A stretch of DNA of 64,000 bases from JAWKWH01 sp041397625 (GCA_041397625.1 JAWKWH010000001.1:620001-684000), one strand, 5' to 3'. Shown: positions 25,095 to 33,994, counted from the stretch's first letter. The notes: generated by a model from the letters alone, not told the origin. Made by a program: numbers and translations.

Positions 25095-26780
25095 ATGGCC
25101 AAGGCGAAGAACATCCTTTTCATCATGTTCGACCAGCTTCGCTGGGACTATCTGAGCTGCTACGGCCATCCCCACCTGCACACGCCCAATATCGACCGGC
25201 TCGCCGCGCGCGGGGTTCGTTTCACGCGCGCCTATATCCAGTCGCCGATCTGCGGCTCGTCGCGCATGTCCACCTATACCGGCCGCTATGTCCACAGCCA
25301 CGGCGCGTCATGGAACGGCATTCCGCTCAAGGTCGGCGAGATGACCATGGGCGATCACCTGCGCGCCGCCGGCATGGGCTGCTGGCTGGTCGGCAAGACG
25401 CACATGAAGGCCGATGCCGAGGGCATGGCGCGGCTCGGCCTGGAGCCCGACAGCCTGATCGGCGCGCGTGTCGCCGAATGCGGCTTCGACGTGTTCGAGC
25501 GCGACGACGGCATGCGACCCGAGGGGCCGGACGGTTTCTACGACGATCGCGGCGCGCTGAAATACAACGACTATCTGCGCGGACGCGGCTATGGCGGCGA
25601 CAACCCCTGGCATGACCACGCCAATTCCGGTGTCGACGGCGACGGCAACGTGCTCTCCGGCTGGTTCCTGAAGAACTCCGCAGAGGCGGCCAACATCGCC
25701 GAGGAAGACAGCGAGACGCCCTATCTGACGCGGCGCGGCATCGAGTTCATCGAACAGGCCGCCGCGCCGTGGCTCTGCCATCTTTCCTATATCAAGCCGC
25801 ACTGGCCCTATGTGGTGCCCGCACCCTATCACGACATGTATGGCCGCCAGCACGTGCTGCCGCCGGTGCGCAGCCAGGCCGAATACGACGACGCCCATCC
25901 GGTGCTGAAGGGCTTCATGGAAAGCCCGATCGGCAGGACCTTCGCCCGCCGGGACGTGCGCGATGCGGTGATTCCCGCCTATATGGGCCTGATCAAGCAG
26001 TGCGACGATCAGATGGGCGTGCTGTTCGAATGGCTCGACGAGACCGGCCGCATGGACGACACCATGATCGTGGTGACATCGGACCACGGCGATTTCCTCG
26101 GCGACCACTGGATGGGCGAGAAAATGTTCTTCCACGACGCCTCCACCAGGGTGCCGCTGATCGTCTACGACCCGTCGCCGGAGGCCGACGCGACGCGCGG
26201 TACGGTCTGCGACGAACTGGTCGAGTGCATCGATCTGGTGCCGACCTTCCTGGAGGCCGCCGGCACCGACCCGGCCGCCGTATCGCACATTCTCGAAGGC
26301 CATTCGCTGCTGCCGCTGCTGCACGGCAGGGCAAGTGCGCCGCCGCGCGACTACGTCATCTGCGAGTACGACTACTCGGCCTCGCCGCTGGCCGAGAAGC
26401 TCGGCGTTTCGGTACGCGAGGCGGTCATGTTCATGATCGCCACCAAGCGCTGGAAGCTGGTCCACTGCGAGGGCGGCTTCCGGCCTATCCTGTTCGATCT
26501 CGAAAACGATCCGCAGGAACTCGTCGATCTCGGCGACAGTCCCGGCCACGAGGCGGTGATCGCCGAACTCTACGACATGCTGTTTACCTGGGCGCGGCGC
26601 CCGTCGCAACGCACCACCCGCAGCGCGGCGCAGCTTGAGGCCATGCGCGGCGCTTCGCGCGGCCGCGGCGTCGTCATCGGCGTCTATGACGAGAACGACA
26701 TGCCACTGGAACTGACGGTGAACTATCGCGGCCGCAAGGCGCCCGACCTGAGGCGAAAGGGCGCCGGCGCGGAAGATTAG
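25095..26780 (+). CDS. Sulfatase-superfamily hydrolase (arylsulfatase / phosphonate monoester hydrolase-like)
   Basis: A 561-residue cytoplasmic enzyme of the formylglycine sulfatase family. C53 in PICGSSRMSTYTGRY fits the C-x-[PSA]-x-R motif converted to formylglycine. Metal-binding residues lie in LFIMFDQLRWDYL near the start and in VVTSDHGDFLGDHWMGEK. The C-terminal half (ICEYDYS; KLVHCEGGFRPILFDLENDPQEL) is closest in my judgement to rhizobial phosphonate monoester hydrolases, which also cleave sulfate esters. There is no signal peptide. The start MAKAKNILF at 25095 was chosen over a GTG frame starting at 25074. Its place beside sox genes may be coincidence or reflect sulfate-ester use. 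Confidence 0.75.
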   Translation: MAKAKNILFIMFDQLRWDYLSCYGHPHLHTPNIDRLAARGVRFTRAYIQSPICGSSRMSTYTGRYVHSHGASWNGIPLKVGEMTMGDHLRAAGMGCWLVGKTHMKADAEGMARLGLEPDSLIGARVAECGFDVFERDDGMRPEGPDGFYDDRGALKYNDYLRGRGYGGDNPWHDHANSGVDGDGNVLSGWFLKNSAEAANIAEEDSETPYLTRRGIEFIEQAAAPWLCHLSYIKPHWPYVVPAPYHDMYGRQHVLPPVRSQAEYDDAHPVLKGFMESPIGRTFARRDVRDAVIPAYMGLIKQCDDQMGVLFEWLDETGRMDDTMIVVTSDHGDFLGDHWMGEKMFFHDASTRVPLIVYDPSPEADATRGTVCDELVECIDLVPTFLEAAGTDPAAVSHILEGHSLLPLLHGRASAPPRDYVICEYDYSASPLAEKLGVSVREAVMFMIATKRWKLVHCEGGFRPILFDLENDPQELVDLGDSPGHEAVIAELYDMLFTWARRPSQRTTRSAAQLEAMRGASRGRGVVIGVYDENDMPLELTVNYRGRKAPDLRRKGAGAED

Positions 26781-26801
26781 GCTTTTTGCCGATTGACCGG
26801 G

Positions 26802-26887
26802 TGGTGCCCCCCGCCGGAATCGAACCGGCACTCCCAAAGGGAACCAGATTTTGAGTCTGGCGCGTCTACCAATTCCGCCAGAGGGGC
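26802..26887 (-). tRNA. tRNA-Leu (anticodon CAA)
   Basis: An 86-nt class II tRNA reading leftwards. The acceptor stem GCCCCTC pairs with GGGGGGC (one T-G pair), and CCA is encoded at 26802-26804. The anticodon stem CCAGA/TCTGG holds the loop CTCAAAA, giving CAA, which reads UUG. A long variable arm and the TTCGATT loop are visible. Confidence 0.95.
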
Positions 26888-26921
26888 ACATGCGCCGGCC
26901 GCTGCGGGCCGGGCGCGGCGG

Positions 26922-26949
26922 ACTATAGTGTGAGCCGCCATGGCGTCAA
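26922..26949 (-). promoter_or_regulatory. tRNA-Leu promoter
   Basis: On the minus strand TTGACG (26944-26949) and TATAGT (26922-26927) are 16 bp apart, a good sigma-70 type promoter placed about 35 bp before the tRNA 5' end. Confidence 0.7.
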
Positions 26950-27049
26950 CCGCGTTTTGCGCCGCCGGCGCGCGGCATGCGCCATTAAACAACATTGAAC
27001 GGGTTTGAGATACCGACTAGACAGATCGCCCACCCGAAGGACCGCCCAC

Positions 27050-27634
27050 ATGCTTCGCCGACTCTACGACTGGACCATGGCGCTAGCCTCGACCCGTTAT
27101 GCCGAACGGGCGCTGGCCGGCGTGTCGTTCGTCGAGAGTTCGGTGTTTCCGATGCCGCCGGATGTGCTGCTGATCCCGATGGTGCTGGCCGAGCGCGCCA
27201 AATGGCTGCGTTACGCCGTGATCTGCACCGTCGCCTCGGTCGCCGGCGCCTATCTCGGTTACGCCATCGGCGCATTCCTCTACGAATCGATCGGTCGGCC
27301 GATCCTTGCCTTCTACGGCAAGGAGAACGCCTTCGAGCAACTGTCGGCCTGGTACAATTCGAGCTGGGGCGCCTGGGCGATCCTGTTCGCCGCCATCACG
27401 CCCTTTCCCTACAAGGTGCTGACGATCTTCTCGGGGCTTACCGGTTTCAACCTGCTCGCCTTCACCGCGGTCAGTATCGTCGGGCGCAGCCTGCGTTTCT
27501 TCCTGGTCGCCTGGCTTCTCGGCCGCTACGGCGAGCCGATCCGCATCTTCATCGAACGCCATCTGGGCCTTCTTTTCACCCTTTTCATGGTGCTGCTGAT
27601 CGGCGGCTTCGTCGCCGTGCGCTATCTGTTCTGA
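27050..27634 (+). CDS. YqaA/DedA-like inner-membrane protein
   Basis: A 194-residue membrane protein of the VTT/DedA (SNARE-associated) superfamily, YqaA subgroup. It has the segment FVESSVFPMPPDVLLIPMVLA and a re-entrant region AAITPFPYKVLTIFSGLTGFN, typical of this group, and about four or five membrane spans. DedA relatives take part in lipid carrier turnover and membrane homeostasis; the role here is not known. The ATG at 27050 was preferred to a TTG at 27005. dsbB follows after 12 bp. Confidence 0.8.
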   Translation: MLRRLYDWTMALASTRYAERALAGVSFVESSVFPMPPDVLLIPMVLAERAKWLRYAVICTVASVAGAYLGYAIGAFLYESIGRPILAFYGKENAFEQLSAWYNSSWGAWAILFAAITPFPYKVLTIFSGLTGFNLLAFTAVSIVGRSLRFFLVAWLLGRYGEPIRIFIERHLGLLFTLFMVLLIGGFVAVRYLF

Positions 27635-27646
27635 GGAACCCGCAAC

Positions 27647-28153
27647 ATGTCCGGCAAGCGACTGAGATACCATTCCATCGGCGCCGCGCTCGTGCTCGTC
27701 GGCATGGTCCTTGCCGTCGGCACCGCGCTCGGCTTCGAACATATCGGCGGCTATATTCCCTGCAAGCTCTGTCTTGAACAGCGCATTCCCTACTATATCG
27801 GCATTCCGCTGATGGCGGTGACGCTCGGCGCGGCCTGGCTCAACGCGCCGGGCATTCTCGTGCGCCTGCTGCTCGTTGCCGGCGGCGCGCTGATGGTCTG
27901 GGGCCTGGTGCTCGGCGTCTATCATTCCGGCGTCGAGTGGCACTGGTGGGCGGGTCCGGCCGACTGCGGCGCCGTCGCCGGTGCGCCGGAAACCGGCGGC
28001 GCCGGCGTGCTCGACATGCTCGACAAGGTGATACCGCCCTCCTGCGACGAGGCGGCCGGCCGCTTCCTTGGCCTCTCGTTTGCCGGCTGGAACGTCATCG
28101 CCAGCATCGGCCTGGCGGCGATTGCGTTCCGCGCGGCGATGTCACGCGAATAG
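27647..28153 (+). CDS. dsbB: Disulfide bond formation protein B
   Basis: A 168-residue four-span membrane protein that reoxidises DsbA and passes electrons to quinone. The first periplasmic loop has CKLC in YIPCKLCLEQRIPYY, and the second has the paired cysteines of ADCGAV and PSCDEA. Length and layout fit alphaproteobacterial DsbB. It probably shares a transcript with the YqaA-like gene. Confidence 0.9.
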   Translation: MSGKRLRYHSIGAALVLVGMVLAVGTALGFEHIGGYIPCKLCLEQRIPYYIGIPLMAVTLGAAWLNAPGILVRLLLVAGGALMVWGLVLGVYHSGVEWHWWAGPADCGAVAGAPETGGAGVLDMLDKVIPPSCDEAAGRFLGLSFAGWNVIASIGLAAIAFRAAMSRE

Positions 28154-28170
28154 GCGCGTTCGAGAGAAGC

Positions 28171-28728
28171 CTACGGCTCCAGCTCGACATCCCAGTAGAG
28201 GAAGTCCATCCAGCTTTCGTGCAGATAGTTGGGCGGGAACTTGCGGCCGTTGTTGTGCAGGTCGTGGACGCTCGGCCGGAACGGCTTTTGCAGCGGCCAC
28301 ATCTTGGCTTGCGCCGGCATCAGGCCGCCTTTCTTCAGATTGCACGGCGAACAGGCGGCGACCACGTTTTCCCAGGTGGTCACGCCGCCGCAGCGTCGCG
28401 GAACCACGTGGTCGAAGGTCAGGTCGTCGTGCGAGCCGCAATACTGGCACTCGAACCGGTCGCGCAGGAACACGTTGAAACGGGTGAAGGCTGGATTGCG
28501 CGATTGCCTGACATAGCTCTTCAGGCTGACCACGCTCGGCAGTTTCATCGAGAACGACGGCGACGACACCGCGTGCTCGTACTCCGCCACGATGTTGACC
28601 CGGTCGAGAAACACCGCCTTGATCGCGTCCTGCCAGGACCAGAGCGACAGCGGATAATAGCTGAGCGGCCGGTAGTCTGCGTTCAGCACCAGCGCGGGAA
28701 GACCGTCGGGTGAAACCGCAATCGTCAA
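28171..28728 (-). CDS. HNH endonuclease family protein
   Basis: A 185-residue protein with a C-terminal HNH domain: zinc ligands C94-x-x-C97 and C126-x-x-C129, catalytic DH at 106-107 (LTFDHVVPRR), and N130. The N-terminal half, with VLNADYRPLSYYPLSLWSW, is strongly conserved among rhizobial homologues of unknown role. The start is a TTG at 28728; no ATG or GTG occurs in frame upstream. A short reading frame ends on this TTG (TTGA overlap), which could couple translation. Whether it cuts DNA in vivo is unknown. Confidence 0.82.
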   Translation of the reverse strand: MTIAVSPDGLPALVLNADYRPLSYYPLSLWSWQDAIKAVFLDRVNIVAEYEHAVSSPSFSMKLPSVVSLKSYVRQSRNPAFTRFNVFLRDRFECQYCGSHDDLTFDHVVPRRCGGVTTWENVVAACSPCNLKKGGLMPAQAKMWPLQKPFRPSVHDLHNNGRKFPPNYLHESWMDFLYWDVELEP

Positions 28729-28975
28729 GTCCTGGTCCCCCGACGCATGGCGGAGACACGCCTCGACGCCGAAGCCCTGCCGGGCACGGCCCGCGCCGAA
28801 ACATTACCTGTCGGGCGCATTGACGCCCGGCAGCACCTCCTTTCAGCAAACGGATATGGTTTCATATCGGTTTGGGCTGCTCCTGTTCTGCCGCGATATA
28901 CTATGCCGCAGGTGACGGTAATGTGAAGCGGGAAAGATTTTTTGTCATTCAGCCGCTCTCTAAAACCCTGCCATT

Positions 28976-29638
28976 TCAACAGCTTTGCGGTATCTGCCGG
29001 CCAAGCGCCGCTTCACGCCCGCGCATCCGGCTGTAGAAGGCCCAGAAAAGCCGCGAGGCGACGCCCCGCCACGGCGCCCATGATTCGGCGATGGCGTAGA
29101 GCTCGCGCTCCGTCGGCCGTGCCGCGTGGCCGAACGCCTCGGCGACCGCCGCCTGCAGGGCCACGTCCCTGGCCGGAAATATGTCGGGATGGCCGGCCGC
29201 AAACAGCAGGTAAACCTCCGCCGTCCACGGGCCGATGCCGCTGACCGCCGTCAGCCGCGTCATCGCCTCGCCGGCATCCGCATCGCACAGGTCGTGAAGA
29301 TCGAGGCCGTCCCCGTCCACCGCGTTGGCGACCGCCAGCAGCGTCTTCTGCTTGGGTCGCGACAGGCCGGCCTGCCGGAACACCTCGTCGCTGGCGCCGA
29401 GCACGGCCTGCGGCGTCAACGGATCGATGAGCCCGGTGAAGCGCTCGAAGATCGCCTCGGCGCTGGCCTTGGAGACCTGCTGCGAGACGATGATCGACGC
29501 CAGGCTTTCGAAACCCGGCGGCGAGCGCCTGAGCGGCACCTTGCCCGCCGTCTCCCGCACCGCCACCAGCCGTGGGTCGGCGCGGCAAAGCGCATCGAGC
29601 CCCTCGTCGATATCGGCGTCGCAGTCAATGCGCTTCAT
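28976..29638 (-). CDS. alkA: DNA-3-methyladenine glycosylase II (AlkA family)
   Basis: A 220-residue helix-hairpin-helix base-excision glycosylase that removes alkylated bases. The HhH segment is AVSGIGPWTAEVYLL (about 131-145), followed by the catalytic aspartate D158 in IFPARDVALQ. The length is that of the short alphaproteobacterial AlkA without the N-terminal extra domain of the E. coli enzyme. The ATG at 29638 was chosen; frames upstream run into the gluQ promoter region. Confidence 0.88.
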   Translation of the reverse strand: MKRIDCDADIDEGLDALCRADPRLVAVRETAGKVPLRRSPPGFESLASIIVSQQVSKASAEAIFERFTGLIDPLTPQAVLGASDEVFRQAGLSRPKQKTLLAVANAVDGDGLDLHDLCDADAGEAMTRLTAVSGIGPWTAEVYLLFAAGHPDIFPARDVALQAAVAEAFGHAARPTERELYAIAESWAPWRGVASRLFWAFYSRMRGREAALGRQIPQSC

Positions 29639-29726
29639 GGCGCGATCGCCCCTTTTCTCACGCTGCGGAAAACAGTAGCAATCACGCCATGCAGGTTCCA
29701 GCCGGGAAAATCGGGATTGAGACCGG

Positions 29727-30605
29727 ATGAGCGCGCGGATCTTCCGTTTCGCGCCGAGCCCCAACGGTTACCTGCATCTCGGCCATGCGCTGTCGGCGCT
29801 GATCAACCGGCGTCTCGCAGACGAGGCGGACGGATTGCTGCTATTGCGGATCGACGATATCGATCTCGATCGCGCCCGGCCCGAATTCGAACGGGCGATC
29901 ATCGAGGATCTCGGCTGGCTCGGCATCCGTTTCGACGGCGGCATCCGCCGCCAGTCGGACCATCTCGACGACTATACCGCCGCCCTGGAAGCGTTGAGCG
30001 GGGAGGCGTTGGTCTATCCCGCCTTCATGAGCCGCGGCGACATCCGCCGCCATATCGCCGACGCCGAGGCTTCCGGCAGGCAGTGGCCCCGCGACCCGGA
30101 CGGCGCGCCGCTCTATCCCGGCATCGACAAGCATCTCGACGAGGTCGAACGGCGCCGGCGCATCGATGCCGGCGCGCCCTTCGCCTGGCGGCTCGACATC
30201 GACAAGGCGGCGCAACTTGCCGGTACCGCCCTGTGCTGGCGCGAGGACGGCAGCGGCCCGAATGGCGAAAGCGGCCGCGTGTCGGTCGATCCGAAACGGT
30301 GGGGCGACGTGGTCCTGGCGCGCCGCGACGCCCCCGCCAGCTACCATCTGTCCGTGGTCGTCGACGACGCGATCCAGAACGTCACCGACATCGTGCGCGG
30401 ACGCGACCTTTTCTACTCGACCGGTCTGCATCGCCTGCTGCAGGAGTTGCTGGGCCTGCCGGTGCCGCACTATCACCACCATCGCCTAGTGCTAGGCGAC
30501 GATGGCCGCAAACTGTCGAAAAGCCGTCAGGACACGGGCATAGCCGCTTTGCGGGCGGCGGGCATGACGCCGGCCGACGTCATCCGCCTTGCGGGAACGG
30601 ATTGA
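29727..30605 (+). CDS. gluQ: Glutamyl-Q tRNA(Asp) synthetase
   Basis: A 292-residue relative of glutamyl-tRNA synthetase lacking the anticodon-binding domain. It attaches glutamate to queuosine at position 34 of tRNA(Asp). The class I motifs are HLGH (17-20) and KLSKS near the C-terminus, with RFAPSPNGYLHLGHA at the start. The zinc-binding cysteines known in E. coli GluQ are replaced here (the region reads VYPAFMSR). The gene is divergent from alkA and convergent with a small membrane protein gene. Confidence 0.9.
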   Translation: MSARIFRFAPSPNGYLHLGHALSALINRRLADEADGLLLLRIDDIDLDRARPEFERAIIEDLGWLGIRFDGGIRRQSDHLDDYTAALEALSGEALVYPAFMSRGDIRRHIADAEASGRQWPRDPDGAPLYPGIDKHLDEVERRRRIDAGAPFAWRLDIDKAAQLAGTALCWREDGSGPNGESGRVSVDPKRWGDVVLARRDAPASYHLSVVVDDAIQNVTDIVRGRDLFYSTGLHRLLQELLGLPVPHYHHHRLVLGDDGRKLSKSRQDTGIAALRAAGMTPADVIRLAGTD

Positions 30606-30618
30606 GACCGGTGTTTGT

Positions 30619-30906
30619 TCAAAGGCGGGCGAGCACGGATTTGGTGACGGCGAGCATGGCCAGCGTCACGAAGGAACCGCAAAGACCGGTCGTGATCGCC
30701 AGTTTGAGATCCTTCAGATAGATGCCGTACATGTTGGCCAGGAATATCCCCAGGAAAAATCCGCTGGTAATGACGATCATGTTGCCGACCGCTCCGAAAC
30801 CGTCGTCGCCCATGACGCCGTCCAGGGCCATTCCGAGCAGAAACGACAGGATGGAAACCACGGCGACAGCCATGAGAAGCCAACTGACATCGAGATTCCA
30901 GATCAT
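30619..30906 (-). CDS. Small three-span membrane protein, unknown function
   Basis: A 95-residue hydrophobic protein with three predicted membrane helices (about 8-28, 38-62 and 70-92). I do not recognise a named family. It stands alone between gluQ and the EamA exporter gene, and its stop is 13 bp from the gluQ stop (convergent). The ATG at 30906 has AAGGAC nearby. Length and composition favour a real gene over chance. Confidence 0.6.
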   Translation of the reverse strand: MIWNLDVSWLLMAVAVVSILSFLLGMALDGVMGDDGFGAVGNMIVITSGFFLGIFLANMYGIYLKDLKLAITTGLCGSFVTLAMLAVTKSVLARL

Positions 30907-31050
30907 GTCCTGGTCCTTTCCGCCACCCGTTCAAGCAACGAAAACCGCGTTCATGGCGCCACACTGGCGAAAACAATAGGTCGTTGGCGTTTAGATTTCC
31001 TTATCAAAACATTACCGATTCGATAAAACCATGCGGGACAAATCCGGCTC

Positions 31051-31968
31051 ATGACACTGTTGAAATTCGCTCCGGCGCTGTTCGTCTTCCTCTGGGCGTC
31101 GGGATTCGTCGGCGCACGCTACGCCATGCCCTGGGCCGAACCGTTTTCGTTTCTGGTGGTGCGTTACGTGCTCGCCATGGTGTTCATGGCCGTGCTGATC
31201 GGGCTCGCCGGGCGCAGCCTGCGCTGGAGCCGCGGTGCGATCGTCCATTCCGCGATCGCCGGCATCCTGTTGCACGGCGTCTATCTGGGCGGCGTCTTCT
31301 GGTCGATCGATCACGGCATGCCGGCCGGCCTGACCGCGCTTCTGGTCGGGCTGCATCCGCTGATCACGGCGCTGTTTGCCGGGCCCTTGCTGGGCGAGGC
31401 GGTCTCACCGCGCCACTGGATAGGCCTGTTCGTCGGCTTTGCCGGCGTGGCGCTGGTGCTGTCGCCGGGCTTTGATGCCTTCGTCGATGGCGTCGACGCG
31501 GCGACGTTTTCGGCCGCCTTCATCGCGGTGTGCGGCCTGAGTTCCGGCTCCCTTTGGCAGAAGCGCTTCGTGCGCCAGGACGATCTGCTGACCGGAACCT
31601 TCTACCAGTATCTCGGCGCTCTGCTGTTCACCGTGGTGCTGGCTGCGCTTTTCGAGGACCAGGTCTACACGCTGACCGGCGAACTGGTCTTCGCCATGTT
31701 GTGGCTGCTCCTGGTCCTGTCGATCGGCGCCATCCTGCTCCTGATGCTGCTCATTCGCGAGGGCCAGGCCTCGAAGGTGGCGTCGCTGTTCTACCTGGTG
31801 CCGGCGGTGACCGCGGTACAGGCCTGGATCCTGTTCGGCGAGACCCTGACGCTCGTGCAGATGGCCGGCATGGCGATTGCCGCCTTCGGTGTGGCGCTGG
31901 CGCTCGATCCGTTCAGCGGCCGGCGGCGCGGGCCCGCGCATCCCGATAGCGCCGGATCGCCGCGTTGA
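31051..31968 (+). CDS. EamA-family (DMT superfamily) exporter
   Basis: A 305-residue inner-membrane protein with ten predicted spans in two EamA repeats. Typical start FAPALFVFLWASGFVGARYAMPWAEP and internal LLVGLHPLITALFAGPLLGE. Members export amino acids or other metabolites; the substrate cannot be read from sequence. The 3' end overlaps the convergent YihY gene by 56 bp. Confidence 0.85.
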   Translation: MTLLKFAPALFVFLWASGFVGARYAMPWAEPFSFLVVRYVLAMVFMAVLIGLAGRSLRWSRGAIVHSAIAGILLHGVYLGGVFWSIDHGMPAGLTALLVGLHPLITALFAGPLLGEAVSPRHWIGLFVGFAGVALVLSPGFDAFVDGVDAATFSAAFIAVCGLSSGSLWQKRFVRQDDLLTGTFYQYLGALLFTVVLAALFEDQVYTLTGELVFAMLWLLLVLSIGAILLLMLLIREGQASKVASLFYLVPAVTAVQAWILFGETLTLVQMAGMAIAAFGVALALDPFSGRRRGPAHPDSAGSPR

Positions 31969-32770
31969 ACTCGCCGCCGAGGATGAAGATCGCCGAGACG
32001 ATGTAGAGGAAGACGATGGCGATCATCATCGAGGCGAGCCCGGCATAGGTGGCGGCATAGTTGGAAAACCGGTCGAGATAGAAGGCGAACAAAAGCGACC
32101 CGGCAAGCCAGGCGACGAGCGTCATGCCGATGCCCGGGATCACGTGGCGAAAGCGGCGCTTGCCGGCCGGCAGCCAGAAATGTACCGCCATCAGCGCCGC
32201 GATGACCACCGTGGTGGCGATCGTGTAGCGCCACAGCACCGTCGTCTGCAGGTGCGGCTCGAGCCACGGCATGTATTTGCCGGCAAAGGCGGCGACCAGC
32301 GGCGCCAGCACCAGGAGATAGCTGACCGCCAGGAACGACCCTGTGGCGATCAACACGAAGAACAGGCTCTGCACGCGGCGATAGACGAGGCTTCGGGTCT
32401 CGGTGACCCGATAGGCCCGGTTGAGCGATATCCTGAGCGCCTCGACGCCGTTGGAAGCGAAGAACGCCGTCGCGATCACGCTGAGCGTCAGGAAGCTGCC
32501 GCGCTGCACCGTCAGCACGTTCCGCACTTCCGCCGCGATCGGCGCGGCGATCTGATCGGGCCAGGTATCGAATACCAGGTTGACGACGGCGCCGGACAGC
32601 GCATCGGCGCCGAGGAAACCGGCCAGGCTGGTGACGAAGATCAGGAACGGGAACAGCGCCATCAGCGCGCTGATCGCCAGATGGCTGGCCATCGCCCAGC
32701 CATCATCGTAGTTGAAATGGCCAAGGGCATCGTGGAGTACCCGTCTTACCGCAACGATTTTCCGCAGCAT
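31913..32770 (-). CDS. YihY/BrkB-family inner-membrane protein
   Basis: A 285-residue protein with about six membrane spans, of the YihY/virulence factor BrkB family. Typical segments are DDGWAMASHLAISALMALFPFLIFV and AIFILGGEFNAA near the C-terminus. The cellular role is not settled. The ATG at 32770 gives the usual family start; longer frames run into the divergent SDR gene. It overlaps the EamA gene tail-to-tail. Confidence 0.82.
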   Translation of the reverse strand: MLRKIVAVRRVLHDALGHFNYDDGWAMASHLAISALMALFPFLIFVTSLAGFLGADALSGAVVNLVFDTWPDQIAAPIAAEVRNVLTVQRGSFLTLSVIATAFFASNGVEALRISLNRAYRVTETRSLVYRRVQSLFFVLIATGSFLAVSYLLVLAPLVAAFAGKYMPWLEPHLQTTVLWRYTIATTVVIAALMAVHFWLPAGKRRFRHVIPGIGMTLVAWLAGSLLFAFYLDRFSNYAATYAGLASMMIAIVFLYIVSAIFILGGEFNAAIRRYRDARARAAGR

Positions 32771-32871
32771 TTGCCAGGCCCTTGGGGAATCAGCGCGCGC
32801 CGAGATTGTCTCGGCATGACGAATATGGAAAGGATTGCGCCCCATTGGCAAGTTGGCGGGCCGCGCACCCC

Positions 32872-33705
32872 ATGGACGACAGAAGGACAATCATCGTGAC
32901 GGGCGCCTCGTCGGGCATCGGCGCCTGGTGCGCGCGGGCGCTCGCCCGCGACGGCTGGCGCGTCTTCGCCACGGCCCGCAAGCCCGAGGATATCGCCGCG
33001 CTCGAGGCCGACGGGATCGAGGCGTTCTACCTCGACTACACCGAGCCCCGCTCGATCGAGGCGCTGGCCGCCTCGGTGCTCGAGCGCAGCGGCGGCAGGC
33101 TCGATGCGCTCTACAACAACGGCGCCTACGCCCAGGCCGGCGCGGTGGAGGATTTGTCGGTTGAGGCCCTCAAATCCCAGTTCGAGGCCAACTTTTTCGG
33201 CTGGCACGACCTGACGCGCCGCATCGTGCCGGTCATGCGGGCGCAGGGGCATGGCCGCATCGTGCACTGTTCCTCGATCCTCGGCCTGGTGCCGCACGCC
33301 TATCGCGGCGCCTATTCGGCGTCGAAATTCGCGCTTGAGGGGCTTATGCTCTGCCTGCGCGCCGAACTGGCCGGGGCGGGCATATCGGTCAGCATGATCG
33401 AACCGGGCCCGGTCCGCTCGAAGATCGCCACCAACGGCCTGCCCTGGATCCGCAAATATATCGACCTGGAGGGCTCGGTGCATCGCGAGGCCTACAAGGT
33501 GCAGCTCAACCGCCTCAGTTCCGGCGGCAGCAAGTCGCGGCTGAAGGGCGAACCCGAACATGTCTACCGCGCGCTGCGCCACGCATTGACCTCGCCGCGG
33601 CCGAGGCCGCATTATGTGGTCACGCTTCCGGCGCGGGCCGGTGCGTTGCTGAAGCGCATCCTGCCGGCAGGCTTGCTCTATCGTCTCGTTGCCATGCGCG
33701 ATTGA
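32872..33705 (+). CDS. Short-chain dehydrogenase/reductase (SDR)
   Basis: A 277-residue classical SDR. The cofactor loop is TGASSGIGAWCARAL, the NNGAYAQ segment matches the NNAG motif, and the catalytic serine and Y-x-x-x-K occur in CSSILG and YSASKFALEG. The substrate is not predictable. The ATG at 32872 was chosen over an upstream frame that overlaps the YihY leader region. Confidence 0.88.
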   Translation: MDDRRTIIVTGASSGIGAWCARALARDGWRVFATARKPEDIAALEADGIEAFYLDYTEPRSIEALAASVLERSGGRLDALYNNGAYAQAGAVEDLSVEALKSQFEANFFGWHDLTRRIVPVMRAQGHGRIVHCSSILGLVPHAYRGAYSASKFALEGLMLCLRAELAGAGISVSMIEPGPVRSKIATNGLPWIRKYIDLEGSVHREAYKVQLNRLSSGGSKSRLKGEPEHVYRALRHALTSPRPRPHYVVTLPARAGALLKRILPAGLLYRLVAMRD

Positions 33706-33795
33706 CGATCCACCATTTCGACGGGGCGGCGATCCGGCGCTTGCAACCGCCCGGCCAGACCCCAGATAGATTGCAAACCGGCACGGAACCGATCG

Positions 33796-33990
33796 ATGTC
33801 AAACCTCTTCATGATCCTCGCCGTCATCGTGATGGCCGCCGTTGTCGTCGTGCTGCTGCGCGGACTGCTCAACATGATGCGCGGCGGGTCCGGCAACAGG
33901 TCCAACAAGCTGATGCAGGCCCGTGTCGCGCTGCAGTTCGTCGCCATCGTTCTCGTGCTGCTGACCGTTTACTTCATGGGCGGGAGGTAG
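33796..33990 (+). CDS. Twin-transmembrane (HIG1-like) small protein
   Basis: A 64-residue membrane protein with two helices (about 4-24 and 44-61) and a basic loop (RGGSGNRSNKLMQAR) between them, matching the HIG1 domain. In rhizobia it commonly precedes the adenosyltransferase gene, as here (4 bp gap). HIG1 proteins of mitochondria assist respiratory complexes; a role in the bacterial respiratory chain is inference. Confidence 0.8.
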   Translation: MSNLFMILAVIVMAAVVVVLLRGLLNMMRGGSGNRSNKLMQARVALQFVAIVLVLLTVYFMGGR

Positions 33991-33994
33991 GGCC

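Noticed and set aside
31877..32899. Plus-strand frame of 340 codons across the YihY gene
   Set aside because: It is a shadow of the YihY gene and the start region of the SDR; no motif or ribosome-binding site.
33985..33994. Cobalamin riboswitch before the adenosyltransferase gene
   Set aside because: Only 4 bp separate it from the upstream small gene; there is no room for the element, and none is seen before the HIG1-like gene.
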